From: Streptomyces sp. NBS 14/10
GTDB lineage: Bacteria > Actinomycetota > Actinomycetes > Streptomycetales > Streptomycetaceae
Reading direction: 5' to 3'
Length of the DNA: 64,000 nt
Assembly (NCBI RefSeq): GCF_002224125.1
Contig: NZ_NCSM01000008.1
Span: 96,475-160,474 of the forward strand
Numbering within the stretch: position 1 is the stretch's first letter; every line of letters starts with the position of its first letter. The translations under genes and the position numbers were made by a program. The notes under the pieces are model-generated. The model saw only the letters and a list, made by a program, of their open reading frames with translations, had not been told where the DNA came from and ran no database searches. Of the stretch, positions 7,905-16,718 are shown one piece after another.

Positions 7905-9303
7905 CCGCCCGGCCCGCGCCCTTCTCCGCCGCCGGGTCCTCGGCCCGTACCGGGTGCACCGCCCGGAAGTCCGAGCCCAGCGTGACCCGCATCACCGACC
8001 CCTGCCGCGCCACCGGCTTCAGCCGGGCGCCGGGCAGGGCGGCGGCCAGGGTGCGCACCGAGCGGTTCCAGATCGGGTCGTACTCGATCAGCGTGCGCCG
8101 CACCGCCGAGGACCTGGCGTCCGCCGGGGCCCCGGTGGTGGCGAAGCCCTGGGCGCGCAGCGTGCGGAGGGTGCGCCGGGCCAGGCCCGTGGTGCTGGTG
8201 CCGTTGAACACCTGGACGCGGACCTGGGCGGGCGGCACGTCGACCGGGGTGGCCCGCGGCCGCTTGCGGCGGTGGACGGCGAGCGGGCGGTCCTCGCGGA
8301 GGGCCTGGAACAGGCGCGCGGCCCGCACCCGGTCCCAGCGGAGCGTCGAGCCGAGGCCCTTGACCGGGGTGCCGGGCAGCTGGACCGGGACCGAGACGAA
8401 CTCCGAGGACTCAACGGTGAAGCCGCGCATGGCCTGGCCCAGCGCGACCATGTCCGCCGCGCCGAAGCCGCGGTCGGCGCGGACCGAGCCGAACAGGGTG
8501 GCCGCGACCCGGCCGAACTTCACCGGGTTAAGCAGGGTGCCGCTGCCGGTCACCTGGTGGATGACGGCGGCCAGGAACCGCTGCTGGCGGCGGATCCGGC
8601 CCAGGTCCGCGGCGCCGTCGAGATGCCGGGAGCGTACGTACTGGAGGGCCTGGCCGCCGTCCAGGGCATGGGTGCCGGCCGGCAGGTTCAGACCGGTGTA
8701 GGGGTCCTTGAGCGGCCGCGTCGTACAGACCGTGACCCCGCCCACCACGTCCACGGTCTTCATGAAGCTGGTGAAGTCCACTTCCAGGTAGTGGTCGATG
8801 TGCACCCGGGTCATATGCTCCACGGTGCGTACGGCCAGGCTGGGGCCGCCCTCGGCATAGGCGGCGTTGAGCTTCTGGTGGTGCGCCGGGCGGACCCGCC
8901 CGGACGGTGTGGTGTACGCGGGGATCCGGGCGTACGAGTCGCGGGGGAGGCTGACCACGCTGGCGCGGTCCCGGTCGGCGGACAGATGCACCAGCATGAT
9001 GGTGTCGGTGCAGTGGCAGGGGGCGCCGCCCAGCCGGTAGCGCCGCTTCTGCGCGCGGGTGATCTTGTCCCGGCCGTCGGTGCCGACGACCAGGATGTTG
9101 ACGCCCCGGTCGCTGTCCATGGGCCGGTCGTCGAGGCCACCGAACGCGTCGACCCGGTGGATACCGGACTCCAGCTCGGTGACCAGCAGATGCCCCACGC
9201 CGCCGGCGAGCAGCACCAGGGCGGCGGCGCCCGAGACGATCCGCAGGCCCCAGCGGGGCCGGGAGGGCTGCCGGGGGCGCGGCGGGCGGGCCGGTGCACT
9301 CAC
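7876..9303 (-). CDS. LCP family protein 2, with LytR_C domain
   Basis: LCP phosphotransferase of 475 residues, anchored by one span near the N-terminus (IVSGAAALVLLAGGVGHLLV). LCP motifs: NILVVGTDGRDK, DTIMLVHLSADR, VSLPRDSYARIP, FMKTVDVVGGVTV and YVRSRHLDGAADLGRIRRQQ. A C-terminal LytR_C domain starts at VRVQVFNGTSTTGLARRT and ends at MRVTLGSDF. I chose GTG 9303 because GGAGG lies 9 nt upstream and the membrane span then falls at the usual place; the frame is open to 9534, but the extra 77 residues are low-complexity Pro/Arg. Its 3' end overlaps the convergent gene by 29 bp. Confidence 0.9.
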   Translation of the reverse strand: MSAPARPPRPRQPSRPRWGLRIVSGAAALVLLAGGVGHLLVTELESGIHRVDAFGGLDDRPMDSDRGVNILVVGTDGRDKITRAQKRRYRLGGAPCHCTDTIMLVHLSADRDRASVVSLPRDSYARIPAYTTPSGRVRPAHHQKLNAAYAEGGPSLAVRTVEHMTRVHIDHYLEVDFTSFMKTVDVVGGVTVCTTRPLKDPYTGLNLPAGTHALDGGQALQYVRSRHLDGAADLGRIRRQQRFLAAVIHQVTGSGTLLNPVKFGRVAATLFGSVRADRGFGAADMVALGQAMRGFTVESSEFVSVPVQLPGTPVKGLGSTLRWDRVRAARLFQALREDRPLAVHRRKRPRATPVDVPPAQVRVQVFNGTSTTGLARRTLRTLRAQGFATTGAPADARSSAVRRTLIEYDPIWNRSVRTLAAALPGARLKPVARQGSVMRVTLGSDFRAVHPVRAEDPAAEKGAGRAVSGAEVACS

Positions 9304-9332
9304 TGCGGGGGACCTCCGTGACGGCGAGGGGC

Positions 9333-9371
9333 CTGGTGGGTCTGCGGGGCGGTCTGGTGGGTCTGCGGGGC
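9333..9371. repeat. Two 18-bp direct repeats upstream of LCP 2
   Basis: CTGGTGGGTCTGCGGGGC occurs at 9333-9350 and again at 9354-9371, a period of 21 bp. They lie in the 272-bp divergent space between LCP 2 and the GT2 gene and may be binding sites or simple duplication. Nothing else is visible in that space apart from the ribosome sites. Confidence 0.6.
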
Positions 9372-9575
9372 AGACGACGGACCTGACGGGACTGCGGGGC
9401 ACAACCGCGGACACCGTAGGGCCATACGATGAGCGGAGCGGCGGCCCCACGCCGCCCGCCCCGCCCGCTGCCACCCGGGCGGCGCGCTCCGGTGTCCCCC
9501 ATTCGCGGTAACGTGGCCTCTCGAAATTCGACAACCACAGCTTTTGGGGGACCTCCCCCCGACCCCCGAGGTGCC

Positions 9576-10595
9576 ATGCCCCCGCATCAGCTCCCGGCCG
9601 TCTCCGTGATCATGCCGGTGCTCAATGAGGAACGTCATCTGCGCAACTCCGTCCGGCACATCCTGGAGCAGGAGTACGCCGGGGAACTGGAGGTGGTGAT
9701 CGCCCTCGGCCCGTCGACGGACCGTACCGACGAGATCGCCGCCGAGCTGGTGCGCGAGGATCCGCGGGTGCATACGGTGCCCAACCCCACCGGCCGCACC
9801 CCCGCCGCCCTGAACGCCGCGATCAAGGCGTCCCGCCATCCGGTGGTGGTGCGGGTCGACGGCCACGGCATGCTCTCGCCGAACTACATCGCGACCGCCG
9901 TGCGGCTCATGGAGGAGACCGGCGCGCAGAACGTCGGCGGCATCATGCATGCCGAGGGCGAGAACGACTGGGAGCACGCCGTCGCCGCCGCCATGACCTC
10001 GAAGATCGGCGTGGGCAACGCCGCCTTCCACACCGGCGGTGAGGCGGCCCCGGCCGAGACCGTGTACCTCGGGGTGTTCCGCCGTGAAGTGCTGGAACAG
10101 CAGGGCGGCTACAACGAGGAGTTCATCCGGGCCCAGGACTGGGAGCTGAACTTCCGGATCCGCGAGGCGGGCGGGCTGATCTGGTTCTCGCCCGAGCTCA
10201 AGGTCTCCTACCGGCCGCGCCCGAACGTACGGGAGCTGGCCAAGCAGTACAGGAACTACGGCCGCTGGCGGCATGTGGTGGCCCGCTTCCACCAGGGCTC
10301 GATCAATCTGCGCTATCTGGCGCCGCCGGCCGCCGTCGTGGCCATCGCGGCGGGCGTCGTGGTCGGTGCCGCGCTGACCCCGTGGGGGCTGCTGGTGCCG
10401 GGCGGCTATCTGGCGGCCATCGCGGCGGGCTCCGTCCCGGCCGGCAAGGGGCTGCCGCTGAAGGCCCGGCTGCAGATCCCGGTGGCGCTGGCGACCATGC
10501 ACATGTCGTGGGGCTGGGGCTTTCTCACCAGCCCGCGCTCGCTGGCCAGGAAGGTCATCGCCAGCCGCCGCCCGGCGGTCACGGCGAGCCAGTAG
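9576..10595 (+). CDS. Glycosyltransferase family 2 (ExoA-like), membrane associated
   Basis: GT2 enzyme of 339 residues, probably transferring a sugar to a lipid-linked or extracellular polysaccharide. The GT-A domain opens with VSVIMPVLNEERHLRNSV, has GPSTDRTDEIA and VVVRVDGHGML (the DxD-type region), and later AQDWELNFRIREAGG (acidic base region). Two hydrophobic segments follow near the C-terminus (AVVAIAAGVVVGAAL, GGYLAAIAAGSVPAG). ATG 9576 has GAGG 5 nt upstream. It lies within the LCP cluster, which fits a role in making a wall polymer that LCP enzymes attach. A strong terminator follows. Confidence 0.88.
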   Translation: MPPHQLPAVSVIMPVLNEERHLRNSVRHILEQEYAGELEVVIALGPSTDRTDEIAAELVREDPRVHTVPNPTGRTPAALNAAIKASRHPVVVRVDGHGMLSPNYIATAVRLMEETGAQNVGGIMHAEGENDWEHAVAAAMTSKIGVGNAAFHTGGEAAPAETVYLGVFRREVLEQQGGYNEEFIRAQDWELNFRIREAGGLIWFSPELKVSYRPRPNVRELAKQYRNYGRWRHVVARFHQGSINLRYLAPPAAVVAIAAGVVVGAALTPWGLLVPGGYLAAIAAGSVPAGKGLPLKARLQIPVALATMHMSWGWGFLTSPRSLARKVIASRRPAVTASQ

Positions 10596-10620
10596 CCCAC
10601 CCACCGGTTACGCGTACGTC

Positions 10621-10668
10621 GAAGGGGCCGGATCCATCCAGGCGAACCTGGTTGGATCCGGCCCCTTC
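10621..10668. terminator. Bidirectional terminator hairpin
   Basis: 22-bp inverted repeat with one mismatch (GAAGGGGCCGGATCCATCCAGG on the left arm) and a CGAA tetraloop. It lies between the convergent GT2 and LCP 3 genes. Confidence 0.85.
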
Positions 10669-10703
10669 GGCCTGCTCAGAAGCGTGTGCTCAGCGGCGCG
10701 TGC

Positions 10704-12461
10704 TCAGAACGTGTAGTCATCGTTGACGCTCATGCACTTCTTCTCCTCGCCGTTGGTCTTGTCCGCGATCTCGGGCGCCTTGTCCTCGTCGTCGGCCTCG
10801 GACTTCGGGAAGGCCGTGCCCTCGCGCCAGTCGTTGCCGACGACCAGGGTCACCTCGGTGACCGACTTGGACTCCTTCACCGCGCTCTTCGGCAGCCCCA
10901 GCGCCTTGGCCACGGCCAGCGCGTCGCCCTGCTCGGTCTCGCCCGGGTAGCTGATGGTGGTGTCGGCCTGCGAGGTCAGCTGGGTGTTGGCCTCGGCCTT
11001 GGCGTAGCCGAGCCGGATCAGCTCACTGGTGATGTCGCTCGCCCGGCCGGAGGCCGGCCCCAGGACGGTGGAGCCGGTGCCGTTCTGTACGACCACCGGG
11101 AGCTCGCCCTTGGGCTCGCTGGGGGCCGGGACCTTGTCCTTCTTCTTCTTGTCCTTGCCGTCCAGCGCGATGTCGTTGCGGATCAGCGAGAAGGTCTTCT
11201 CGGCGTCGCCGGGCTTGGGCACCGGGTACAGGGCGTCGGAGGGGCCGCGGTACTCCCACGGCATGGTGATCATCGTGGTCCGCTTGGTCGGCACCTGCTT
11301 GAGGTCGTTGCCCAGGTCGTAGAGCTTCTTGACGGTGTCGAGGCTGCGGTCGACGGTCAGCGCGTTGGTCGCGGCCTCCGCCAGGTCCATCAGCTTGCCC
11401 GGGTCGGAGAGCTTGGTGCCGGACTTGAGCTGCCGGATCATGGAGCTCATGTACATGTGCTGGGCCTTGGCCCGGCCGATGTCGGTGTTGTCCTCGAAGC
11501 CGTAGCGCGTACGCAGCCACTGGAGGGCCTGGACGCCCTTGACCGGGTGGGTGCCCTTGGTCAGCCGCAGACCGGAGCCGTGGCCCCTGCTGTCGTGGGA
11601 GTAGATGTTCTTGTCCACGCACACCGGGACGCCGCCGATGGCGTCCGCCATGGACACCACGCCCTTGAAGTCGACCATCATGAAGTGGTCGATGTAGATG
11701 CCGGTGAGCTCCTTCCAGGTGGCCACCGTGCAGCCGGGTCCGCCGTGCGTGAGCGATTCGTTGATCGGCTCGAAGGTCTTCTCGTAGACCTGGTCGCTCT
11801 TCGGGTCGGTGCACTTGGGGATGGTGACCCGGGTGTCGCGCGGAATGCTGACCACCGTCATGTTGCTGCGGTCGGCCGAGACGTGCACCAGCATCTGCAC
11901 ATCGGCGAGCCCCTTGCGGCCGACGTCCTGCTTGGCGCCGCCGAGCTTCAGGTTCTCCTTGTCGTTACGGCTGTCCTGGCCGATCAGCAGGATGTTCAGG
12001 GGGGTCTGGCCCGCGGCGTTCGGCCCGGGTTTGGTGAGCTTGCTGTCGCCGAGGTCGAGATCCGCCTTCTTGATGTTGCTGTTCAGGTGCTCGTAGTAGA
12101 GGTAGCCCGCGCCGGCCGCGCCGACTATCAGCACGGCCAGGGTCAGCGCGGTCCAGCGAAGTATTCGCACACCTCTGCTCCTCTTGCGGCGCGGACCCTT
12201 GCCCTTGCGGCGGTGTCCGCTGCCCGCACCATCGGCACGGGCGGCGCGCCGGGACTCCGCACGGCCGCCGGCCCCCGCCTCGGCGGCACTCGCGGTGTCC
12301 CTGGCTGCCTCGCCACCCCTGGCCTCGGCGTTACGCGGCGCGCCGGCGCCGGCCTCCTCGCGCGGGGCGCGGTCCCCGCCTCCGTCGCGGGGTTCGGGCA
12401 CCCGCCGACGGGAGCCCTCCCCCCGCACACTGCTCTGCCGCACCCGGCCTCCCCTGTTCAT
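10704..12461 (-). CDS. LCP family protein 3, with LytR_C domain
   Basis: LCP phosphotransferase of 585 residues. About 95 charged cytoplasmic residues rich in Arg, Gly and Ala precede a membrane span (LRWTALTLAVLIVGAAGAGY). LCP motifs: NILLIGQDSRND, DVQMLVHVSADRSN, VSIPRDTRV, GVVSMADAIGGVPV and WLRTRYGFEDNTDIGRAKAQ. A lysine-rich insert (DGKDKKKKDKV) separates the catalytic domain from LytR_C (LPVVVQNGTGSTVLG to TLVVGNDW). ATG 12461 is preceded by an in-frame TTG; a GTG 21 nt inside has a better AGGGGAGG site, so the exact start is uncertain. It follows LCP 4 by 48 bp on the same strand. Confidence 0.9.
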   Translation of the reverse strand: MNRGGRVRQSSVRGEGSRRRVPEPRDGGGDRAPREEAGAGAPRNAEARGGEAARDTASAAEAGAGGRAESRRAARADGAGSGHRRKGKGPRRKRSRGVRILRWTALTLAVLIVGAAGAGYLYYEHLNSNIKKADLDLGDSKLTKPGPNAAGQTPLNILLIGQDSRNDKENLKLGGAKQDVGRKGLADVQMLVHVSADRSNMTVVSIPRDTRVTIPKCTDPKSDQVYEKTFEPINESLTHGGPGCTVATWKELTGIYIDHFMMVDFKGVVSMADAIGGVPVCVDKNIYSHDSRGHGSGLRLTKGTHPVKGVQALQWLRTRYGFEDNTDIGRAKAQHMYMSSMIRQLKSGTKLSDPGKLMDLAEAATNALTVDRSLDTVKKLYDLGNDLKQVPTKRTTMITMPWEYRGPSDALYPVPKPGDAEKTFSLIRNDIALDGKDKKKKDKVPAPSEPKGELPVVVQNGTGSTVLGPASGRASDITSELIRLGYAKAEANTQLTSQADTTISYPGETEQGDALAVAKALGLPKSAVKESKSVTEVTLVVGNDWREGTAFPKSEADDEDKAPEIADKTNGEEKKCMSVNDDYTF

Positions 12462-12509
12462 CAATGGTTCCGGCCCGATGGGTGAGAGTGCTCCGATGGC
12501 CGGCGGTGA

Positions 12510-14210
12510 TTACTTCGCGCAGACGCTCTTGTCGTCCGCCTCGACTCTCTGAATGTCCTTCGGCGCCTTTGCCGGAGCGGTGATCGGTGTGCCGGCGCCC
12601 TTGAAGTCGGCGCCGAGTGTGAGGGTCATCTCCGCCATGGGGGCAGCGTCCTTGGTGCCCTCCTTGAGGGCGGAGGCGGGCAGCCCCATGCTGTCGGCCA
12701 GCCGGCGCGCCTGGTCGGCCTGGTTCGGGGCGTACTCCAGCGTCGTCTTCTTCAGATCCGCCGAAGCGTTTCCGCCGTTGCTGGTGCGGAGCATCCCCTC
12801 GGTGTTCTGCATCCAGTCGACCGTCTCCTGGGCAGCGCCGATCTTCCCGCTGCCGTTGAGGACCTTCACCCGGACGTTCGCCGGCTCGGCCCTGGGGCCC
12901 TTGAGCTTGGCGGCCTCCTTGGCCTTGTCGGCCTTCTCCTTCTTCTTCACCTCGGTCAGCGACACATCCTGCCTGACCATGGCGAACAGCGGCTCGGCCT
13001 TCGCCTCGTTGAGCTTCACCGTGGCGCCGTCGGTGTTGTCGACCACCGGGACGGTGACGAAGGTGACGTTCTTCAGGTCGACCTTGCTGAGGTTCAGCGC
13101 CAGGTCCTTGAGCTTGTTCACGGTGCCGATACCGGTGTCCACCGTGAGCGCCTTGGTGGCGGAGTTGGCCAGGTCCCACATCTTCGAGGGGCTGGTCAGG
13201 GTGCCGCTCGACTTCATCTTGCGCATCATCGAGCTGAGGAACTGCTGCTGGAGCTTGATCCGGTCCAGGTCGCTCTCGAAGCCGACGCTGTGCCGGGTCC
13301 GTACGAACGCCAGGGCCTGCTCGCCCTCGACGGTGTGCCGGCCCTTGCTCAGCTTCAGATGCGACTTGGGGTCGTCGATGTCCTTGCCCAGGCAGACCTC
13401 GACGCCGCCGACCGCGGAGGAGAGCGTTTTGACGGCGTTGAAGTCCGCCATCAGGAAGTGGTCGATCTGCAGTCCGGTGAGCTTTTCCACCGTGCGCCAG
13501 GTGCAGCCGGGGTCGCGCTCCTCCTGGCCGAGGCTGGTGTTGAAGCGGACGCTCTGCTGACCAGGGATGACCTTGGTCTCGCCGTCCTTCTGCTTGGTGG
13601 GGCAGTCCGGGATGTCGGTGATCATGTCGCGCGGGATGGACAGCGCGGTGGCGTTCGTCCGGTCCTTGGAGACATGGAAGAGGAGGGTGGTGTCGGCGTG
13701 GCCGACGCTACCCGCGTCGCCGTATCCCTCGTTGCCCTTGCCATCGCGTTTGTCGGTGCCGATGACCAGGATGTTCATCGGGCCGTCGCTGACCGCGGCG
13801 TTGTTCTCGCCGACGTCGACCTTCTTGATGTTGTTGTTGAGGTGCTGGTAGACGAGGTACGCCGCGACGGACCCGCCGACCAGGATGAAGGCGAGGGTGC
13901 CGCTGGTCCAGTACAGCACCTTCTTCGCCTTGGACTTCTTCGGCTTCGGCTTACGCCGACTGGTGGGTCCCGTCGGCTTCTCCGGCTTGCCCGCCGCCCT
14001 CCGCCGCCCGCGCGACGGCGTCGCCGGCGGCGGCTCGGGCTCGGCGCGGCGACGGCTCCTGGATCTGGGGGCCGGCCGTTCCTCGGGGGTGATATCCGCT
14101 GAATCCCCGGCAGGATTCAGCCGCAGCTCATAGCTGCCGGTGTTCGGGTCGAACACCCACTGATCGGCGGGATCAAAATCGTCCGCCTGCCCATGGCCTT
14201 GCGCGTCCAC
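12510..14210 (-). CDS. LCP family protein 4, with LytR_C domain
   Basis: LCP phosphotransferase of 566 residues. The N-terminus contains a distinctive WVFDPNTGSYELRLN segment, then a highly basic stretch (RRKPKPKKSKAKK) just before the span (VLYWTSGTLAFILVGGSVAAY). LCP motifs: MNILVIGTDKRDGKG, DTTLLFHVSKDRTNA, LSIPRDMITDIPDC, VKTLSSAVGGVEVCL and FVRTRHSVGFESDLDRIKLQ. The C-terminal LytR_C domain begins NVRVKVLNGSGKIGAA. The start is GTG 14210, with GGAGGG 11 nt upstream. Spacing suggests an operon with LCP 3. Confidence 0.9.
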   Translation of the reverse strand: MDAQGHGQADDFDPADQWVFDPNTGSYELRLNPAGDSADITPEERPAPRSRSRRRAEPEPPPATPSRGRRRAAGKPEKPTGPTSRRKPKPKKSKAKKVLYWTSGTLAFILVGGSVAAYLVYQHLNNNIKKVDVGENNAAVSDGPMNILVIGTDKRDGKGNEGYGDAGSVGHADTTLLFHVSKDRTNATALSIPRDMITDIPDCPTKQKDGETKVIPGQQSVRFNTSLGQEERDPGCTWRTVEKLTGLQIDHFLMADFNAVKTLSSAVGGVEVCLGKDIDDPKSHLKLSKGRHTVEGEQALAFVRTRHSVGFESDLDRIKLQQQFLSSMMRKMKSSGTLTSPSKMWDLANSATKALTVDTGIGTVNKLKDLALNLSKVDLKNVTFVTVPVVDNTDGATVKLNEAKAEPLFAMVRQDVSLTEVKKKEKADKAKEAAKLKGPRAEPANVRVKVLNGSGKIGAAQETVDWMQNTEGMLRTSNGGNASADLKKTTLEYAPNQADQARRLADSMGLPASALKEGTKDAAPMAEMTLTLGADFKGAGTPITAPAKAPKDIQRVEADDKSVCAK

Positions 14211-14441
14211 GGTCCCCTGAGCCCTCCGTTGGTGCCACGCGGCGCCTCCCCCTCAAGGCGCACCGGTCGATCGTTAAAAGGTAGTGCGCGGCCACCTGGT
14301 AAGCGCACTGGATCGCTCACACTATCCGCCCAGTTCAGCGTCAAGCGACGCCGGTGACAAATTCCACTTCCCTACAACTGGGCAATCTGCTCAATCCTTT
14401 CGAGATCTTTGAGGAACTGTTGAGCATACCTTTTGGAGCTT

Positions 14442-15602
14442 TTATCGGCACATGTCATGTGCCGCGGTGGTTCCTTCGTACGGTGTGGACTTCCCGCTCT
14501 TGGGGTCGTCGCCGGAAGCGTGGGTGACCGTCTTGGCCACCGGCACCGGGCGATCCAGGCGGAGTTGCCGAAACAGCCGGTCGGCATCGGGCTGGACCAG
14601 CTCATCGCGGTTTCGGTTGTAGGTGTAGGGCTGCCGCGGAATCGTGAGGAACCGGATCTTCTCCCGAGGGATGTTCCGCATACCGCGCACCAGGTCGTAC
14701 AGGTCCTTGAGCGAGCTCAGGCCCGGATCCGTGGTCAGCGAGGACGTCGCGGCGTCGAGCACCGGATACAGCCGGGTCGGATTGAGCAGCACACCATTGC
14801 TCTGCAACTTCTTCACAAGCGCGCCGAGGAACTCCTGCTGCCGCCCGATACGCTCGGTGTCGCTGCCGTCACCGATGCTGTAACGCGCCCGGACATAGCC
14901 GAGGGCCTGCTCGCCCTGGAGCACCTGGCGGCCCTCGGGCAGCCGCAGATGCGCCTCGTCGTCGTCGATGGGGTCCTTCAGGCACACCTCGACGCCGCCG
15001 ACGGCGTTGACCATCTTCTTGAAGCCGCTGAAATCCACGATCATGTGGTGATCGACCCGGATGCCGGTGAGCTTTTCGACGGTACGGATCGTGCAGGCCG
15101 GTCCGCCGAATTCGAACGCCCAGTTGAATTGGGCGAACTTCGCCTTGCCGCGCTTCCCGTCCGCCTGGGTGCAGCTGGGGATGTCCACCATCAGGTCGCG
15201 CGGGATGGAGATGGCGGTGGCGCTCTTCCCGCCGGCCTGCAGATGCAGCAGGATCGTGGTGTCCGAGCGCTGGGTGCCGGTGTCCTTGCCGTACTTGCCG
15301 TTGCCCTTGCCGCCGCGGTTGTCGGAGCCGATGAGCAGGATGTTCTGTGCGTCCCTGACCAGCGCCACCGGCCGCTCGGCCGCGAACTTCCGCAGCTCGT
15401 TCTCGGTGCGGGTGTCCGTCTTGATGTTGCCGTCGAGCCGTTCGTAGAGCCACCAGCCCACCCCGGCGCCGGACAGCACCAGCAGGGCCACCGCCAGCGC
15501 GAACAGACGCAGCCAGCGGCCCCGGCGTCTTCGTTTCGGCGTCTCTTCGGTGCTGTCTTCGGCGTTTTCTCCGGCGTTTTCCTCGGTGCTCTCCGCCGTC
15601 AC
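14442..15602 (-). CDS. LCP family protein 5 (no LytR_C domain)
   Basis: LCP phosphotransferase of 386 residues. A short acidic N-terminus (TAESTEENAGENAEDSTEE) is followed by a basic patch and a span (LFALAVALLVLSGAGVGWWL). LCP motifs: NILLIGSDNRGGKGNGKYG, DTTILLHLQAGG, ISIPRDLMVDIPSC, GFKKMVNAVGGVEVCL and YVRARYSIGDGSDTERIGRQ. There is no LytR_C domain; the tail ends with a Ser/Thr/Gly stretch. I chose GTG 15602 because GGGAGG lies 8 nt upstream; ATG 15650 in frame adds 16 residues without a ribosome site. It is separated from LCP 4 by 231 bp. Confidence 0.88.
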   Translation of the reverse strand: MTAESTEENAGENAEDSTEETPKRRRRGRWLRLFALAVALLVLSGAGVGWWLYERLDGNIKTDTRTENELRKFAAERPVALVRDAQNILLIGSDNRGGKGNGKYGKDTGTQRSDTTILLHLQAGGKSATAISIPRDLMVDIPSCTQADGKRGKAKFAQFNWAFEFGGPACTIRTVEKLTGIRVDHHMIVDFSGFKKMVNAVGGVEVCLKDPIDDDEAHLRLPEGRQVLQGEQALGYVRARYSIGDGSDTERIGRQQEFLGALVKKLQSNGVLLNPTRLYPVLDAATSSLTTDPGLSSLKDLYDLVRGMRNIPREKIRFLTIPRQPYTYNRNRDELVQPDADRLFRQLRLDRPVPVAKTVTHASGDDPKSGKSTPYEGTTAAHDMCR

Positions 15603-15738
15603 GTCTGCGTCCTCCCACCCGTCCACCTCCTTGGCCGGGAGGAGCGGCATCGGCCCGTGCCGGGGCCGTGATTACCGGAACAGACATGCGAACCCCGCAC
15701 ATGGTTGTACGTAGCGTCGATCATCGCGCGGGGCGGGC

Positions 15739-15772
15739 GGCGGAGCCCGTGGGCTCGGCCCACGGGTCCGCC
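15739..15772. terminator. Terminator hairpin
   Basis: Inverted repeat with a 3-nt loop (GGCGGA + CCCGTGGGC / GCCCACGGG + TCCGCC, one bulged G). It lies downstream of the minus-strand TIGR03089 gene and upstream of the LCP 5 start. Confidence 0.6.
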
Positions 15773-15837
15773 GGACGGGTCAGGGGCCGGCGGGGTTTCT
15801 TCGGGGGGAGTGGCCGCTAATGGGCCAACGGGGGCCG

Positions 15838-16590
15838 CTACGGCGCGGTCGTGGTGACCCGCTCGCTGGTCCGGCGCTCGGCGAGGCGGCCCTCGTCCAG
15901 CCGGTCCAGATGGCGGCACAGCACCACCGAGCCGCCCGTGGCCAGCGGCGCGTACAGCCCGTACGACAGCCCCTCCCAGGTGTCGTACGGCAGCCCGGAC
16001 AGCATCCGGGAGCCGGGGCCGAGCTCCCGCCCGGCCGCGTCGGCGCGCGCCCGCTCCACCAGCTCCGCCGCCGTCAGCTCGAGACCGGCCACGGTGAGCG
16101 CGGGGGCGTGCGGGTCCACCGGCGCGTACGGCGCGAAGCGGTCGCCCTGGCCGGGCACCTCCACGGCGTAGTCGGTGAAGCCCTCCGGCGGCTGCGGGAA
16201 CCGCCCGCCCAGGGGGCGCAGCGCCAGCGCCACCCGCTCCCCGGAGCAGGCGCGCGCCGCCTCCAGCGTGTCGGGGCCGCTGACCACGAGGTCCGCGGCG
16301 GCCGGATCGCCGCCCACCTCGGCCACCACGCCCACGGAGGAGCAGGCCAGCAGCCACACCGCGGTCTGCCAGTGGGCGGGCAGCAGCAGCGCCAGCCGGT
16401 CGCCGGGCGCCGCGGCGAGGTCGCCCTGGAGGAGATTCGCGGTTTTCGCCACCCAATTGGCGAAGGTGGCCACGGACAGTTCGACGCGCTCGCCGGTCGC
16501 GTCGTCGTAGAAGGTGACAAGCGGACGCGCCGGATCCGCGGCGAGCGCGGATCGCAGCAGGTCGGCGGGGGTGTGCTCGGTAGCGTTCAT
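15838..16590 (-). CDS. TIGR03089 family protein (truncated AMP-binding-like)
   Basis: Actinobacterial protein of 250 residues that resembles the N-terminal half of acyl-AMP ligases. It opens TPADLLRSALAADPARPLVTFYDD, then LSVATFANWVAKTANLL and DRLALLLPAHWQTAVWLLAC, both typical of AMP-binding enzymes. The C-terminal part (LSYGLYAPLATGGSVVLCRH) is also adenylate-enzyme-like. The core P-loop motif and the entire C-terminal domain are absent, so it is unlikely to activate acids itself. It lies divergent from the amidase gene by 128 bp. The function of the family is unknown. Confidence 0.85.
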   Translation of the reverse strand: MNATEHTPADLLRSALAADPARPLVTFYDDATGERVELSVATFANWVAKTANLLQGDLAAAPGDRLALLLPAHWQTAVWLLACSSVGVVAEVGGDPAAADLVVSGPDTLEAARACSGERVALALRPLGGRFPQPPEGFTDYAVEVPGQGDRFAPYAPVDPHAPALTVAGLELTAAELVERARADAAGRELGPGSRMLSGLPYDTWEGLSYGLYAPLATGGSVVLCRHLDRLDEGRLAERRTSERVTTTAP

Positions 16591-16718
16591 CGGCGCCAGG
16601 GTACGCGGCGCCGGGGCGCGCCACGGGCGGTGCGGGGGGCCGTGGACGCCGGATTCCGGGTCCGGTCAACGCCGTCTCGAATGGACAGATTTGTTGGTTT
16701 ATGTCCAGGCTTTTTTCC

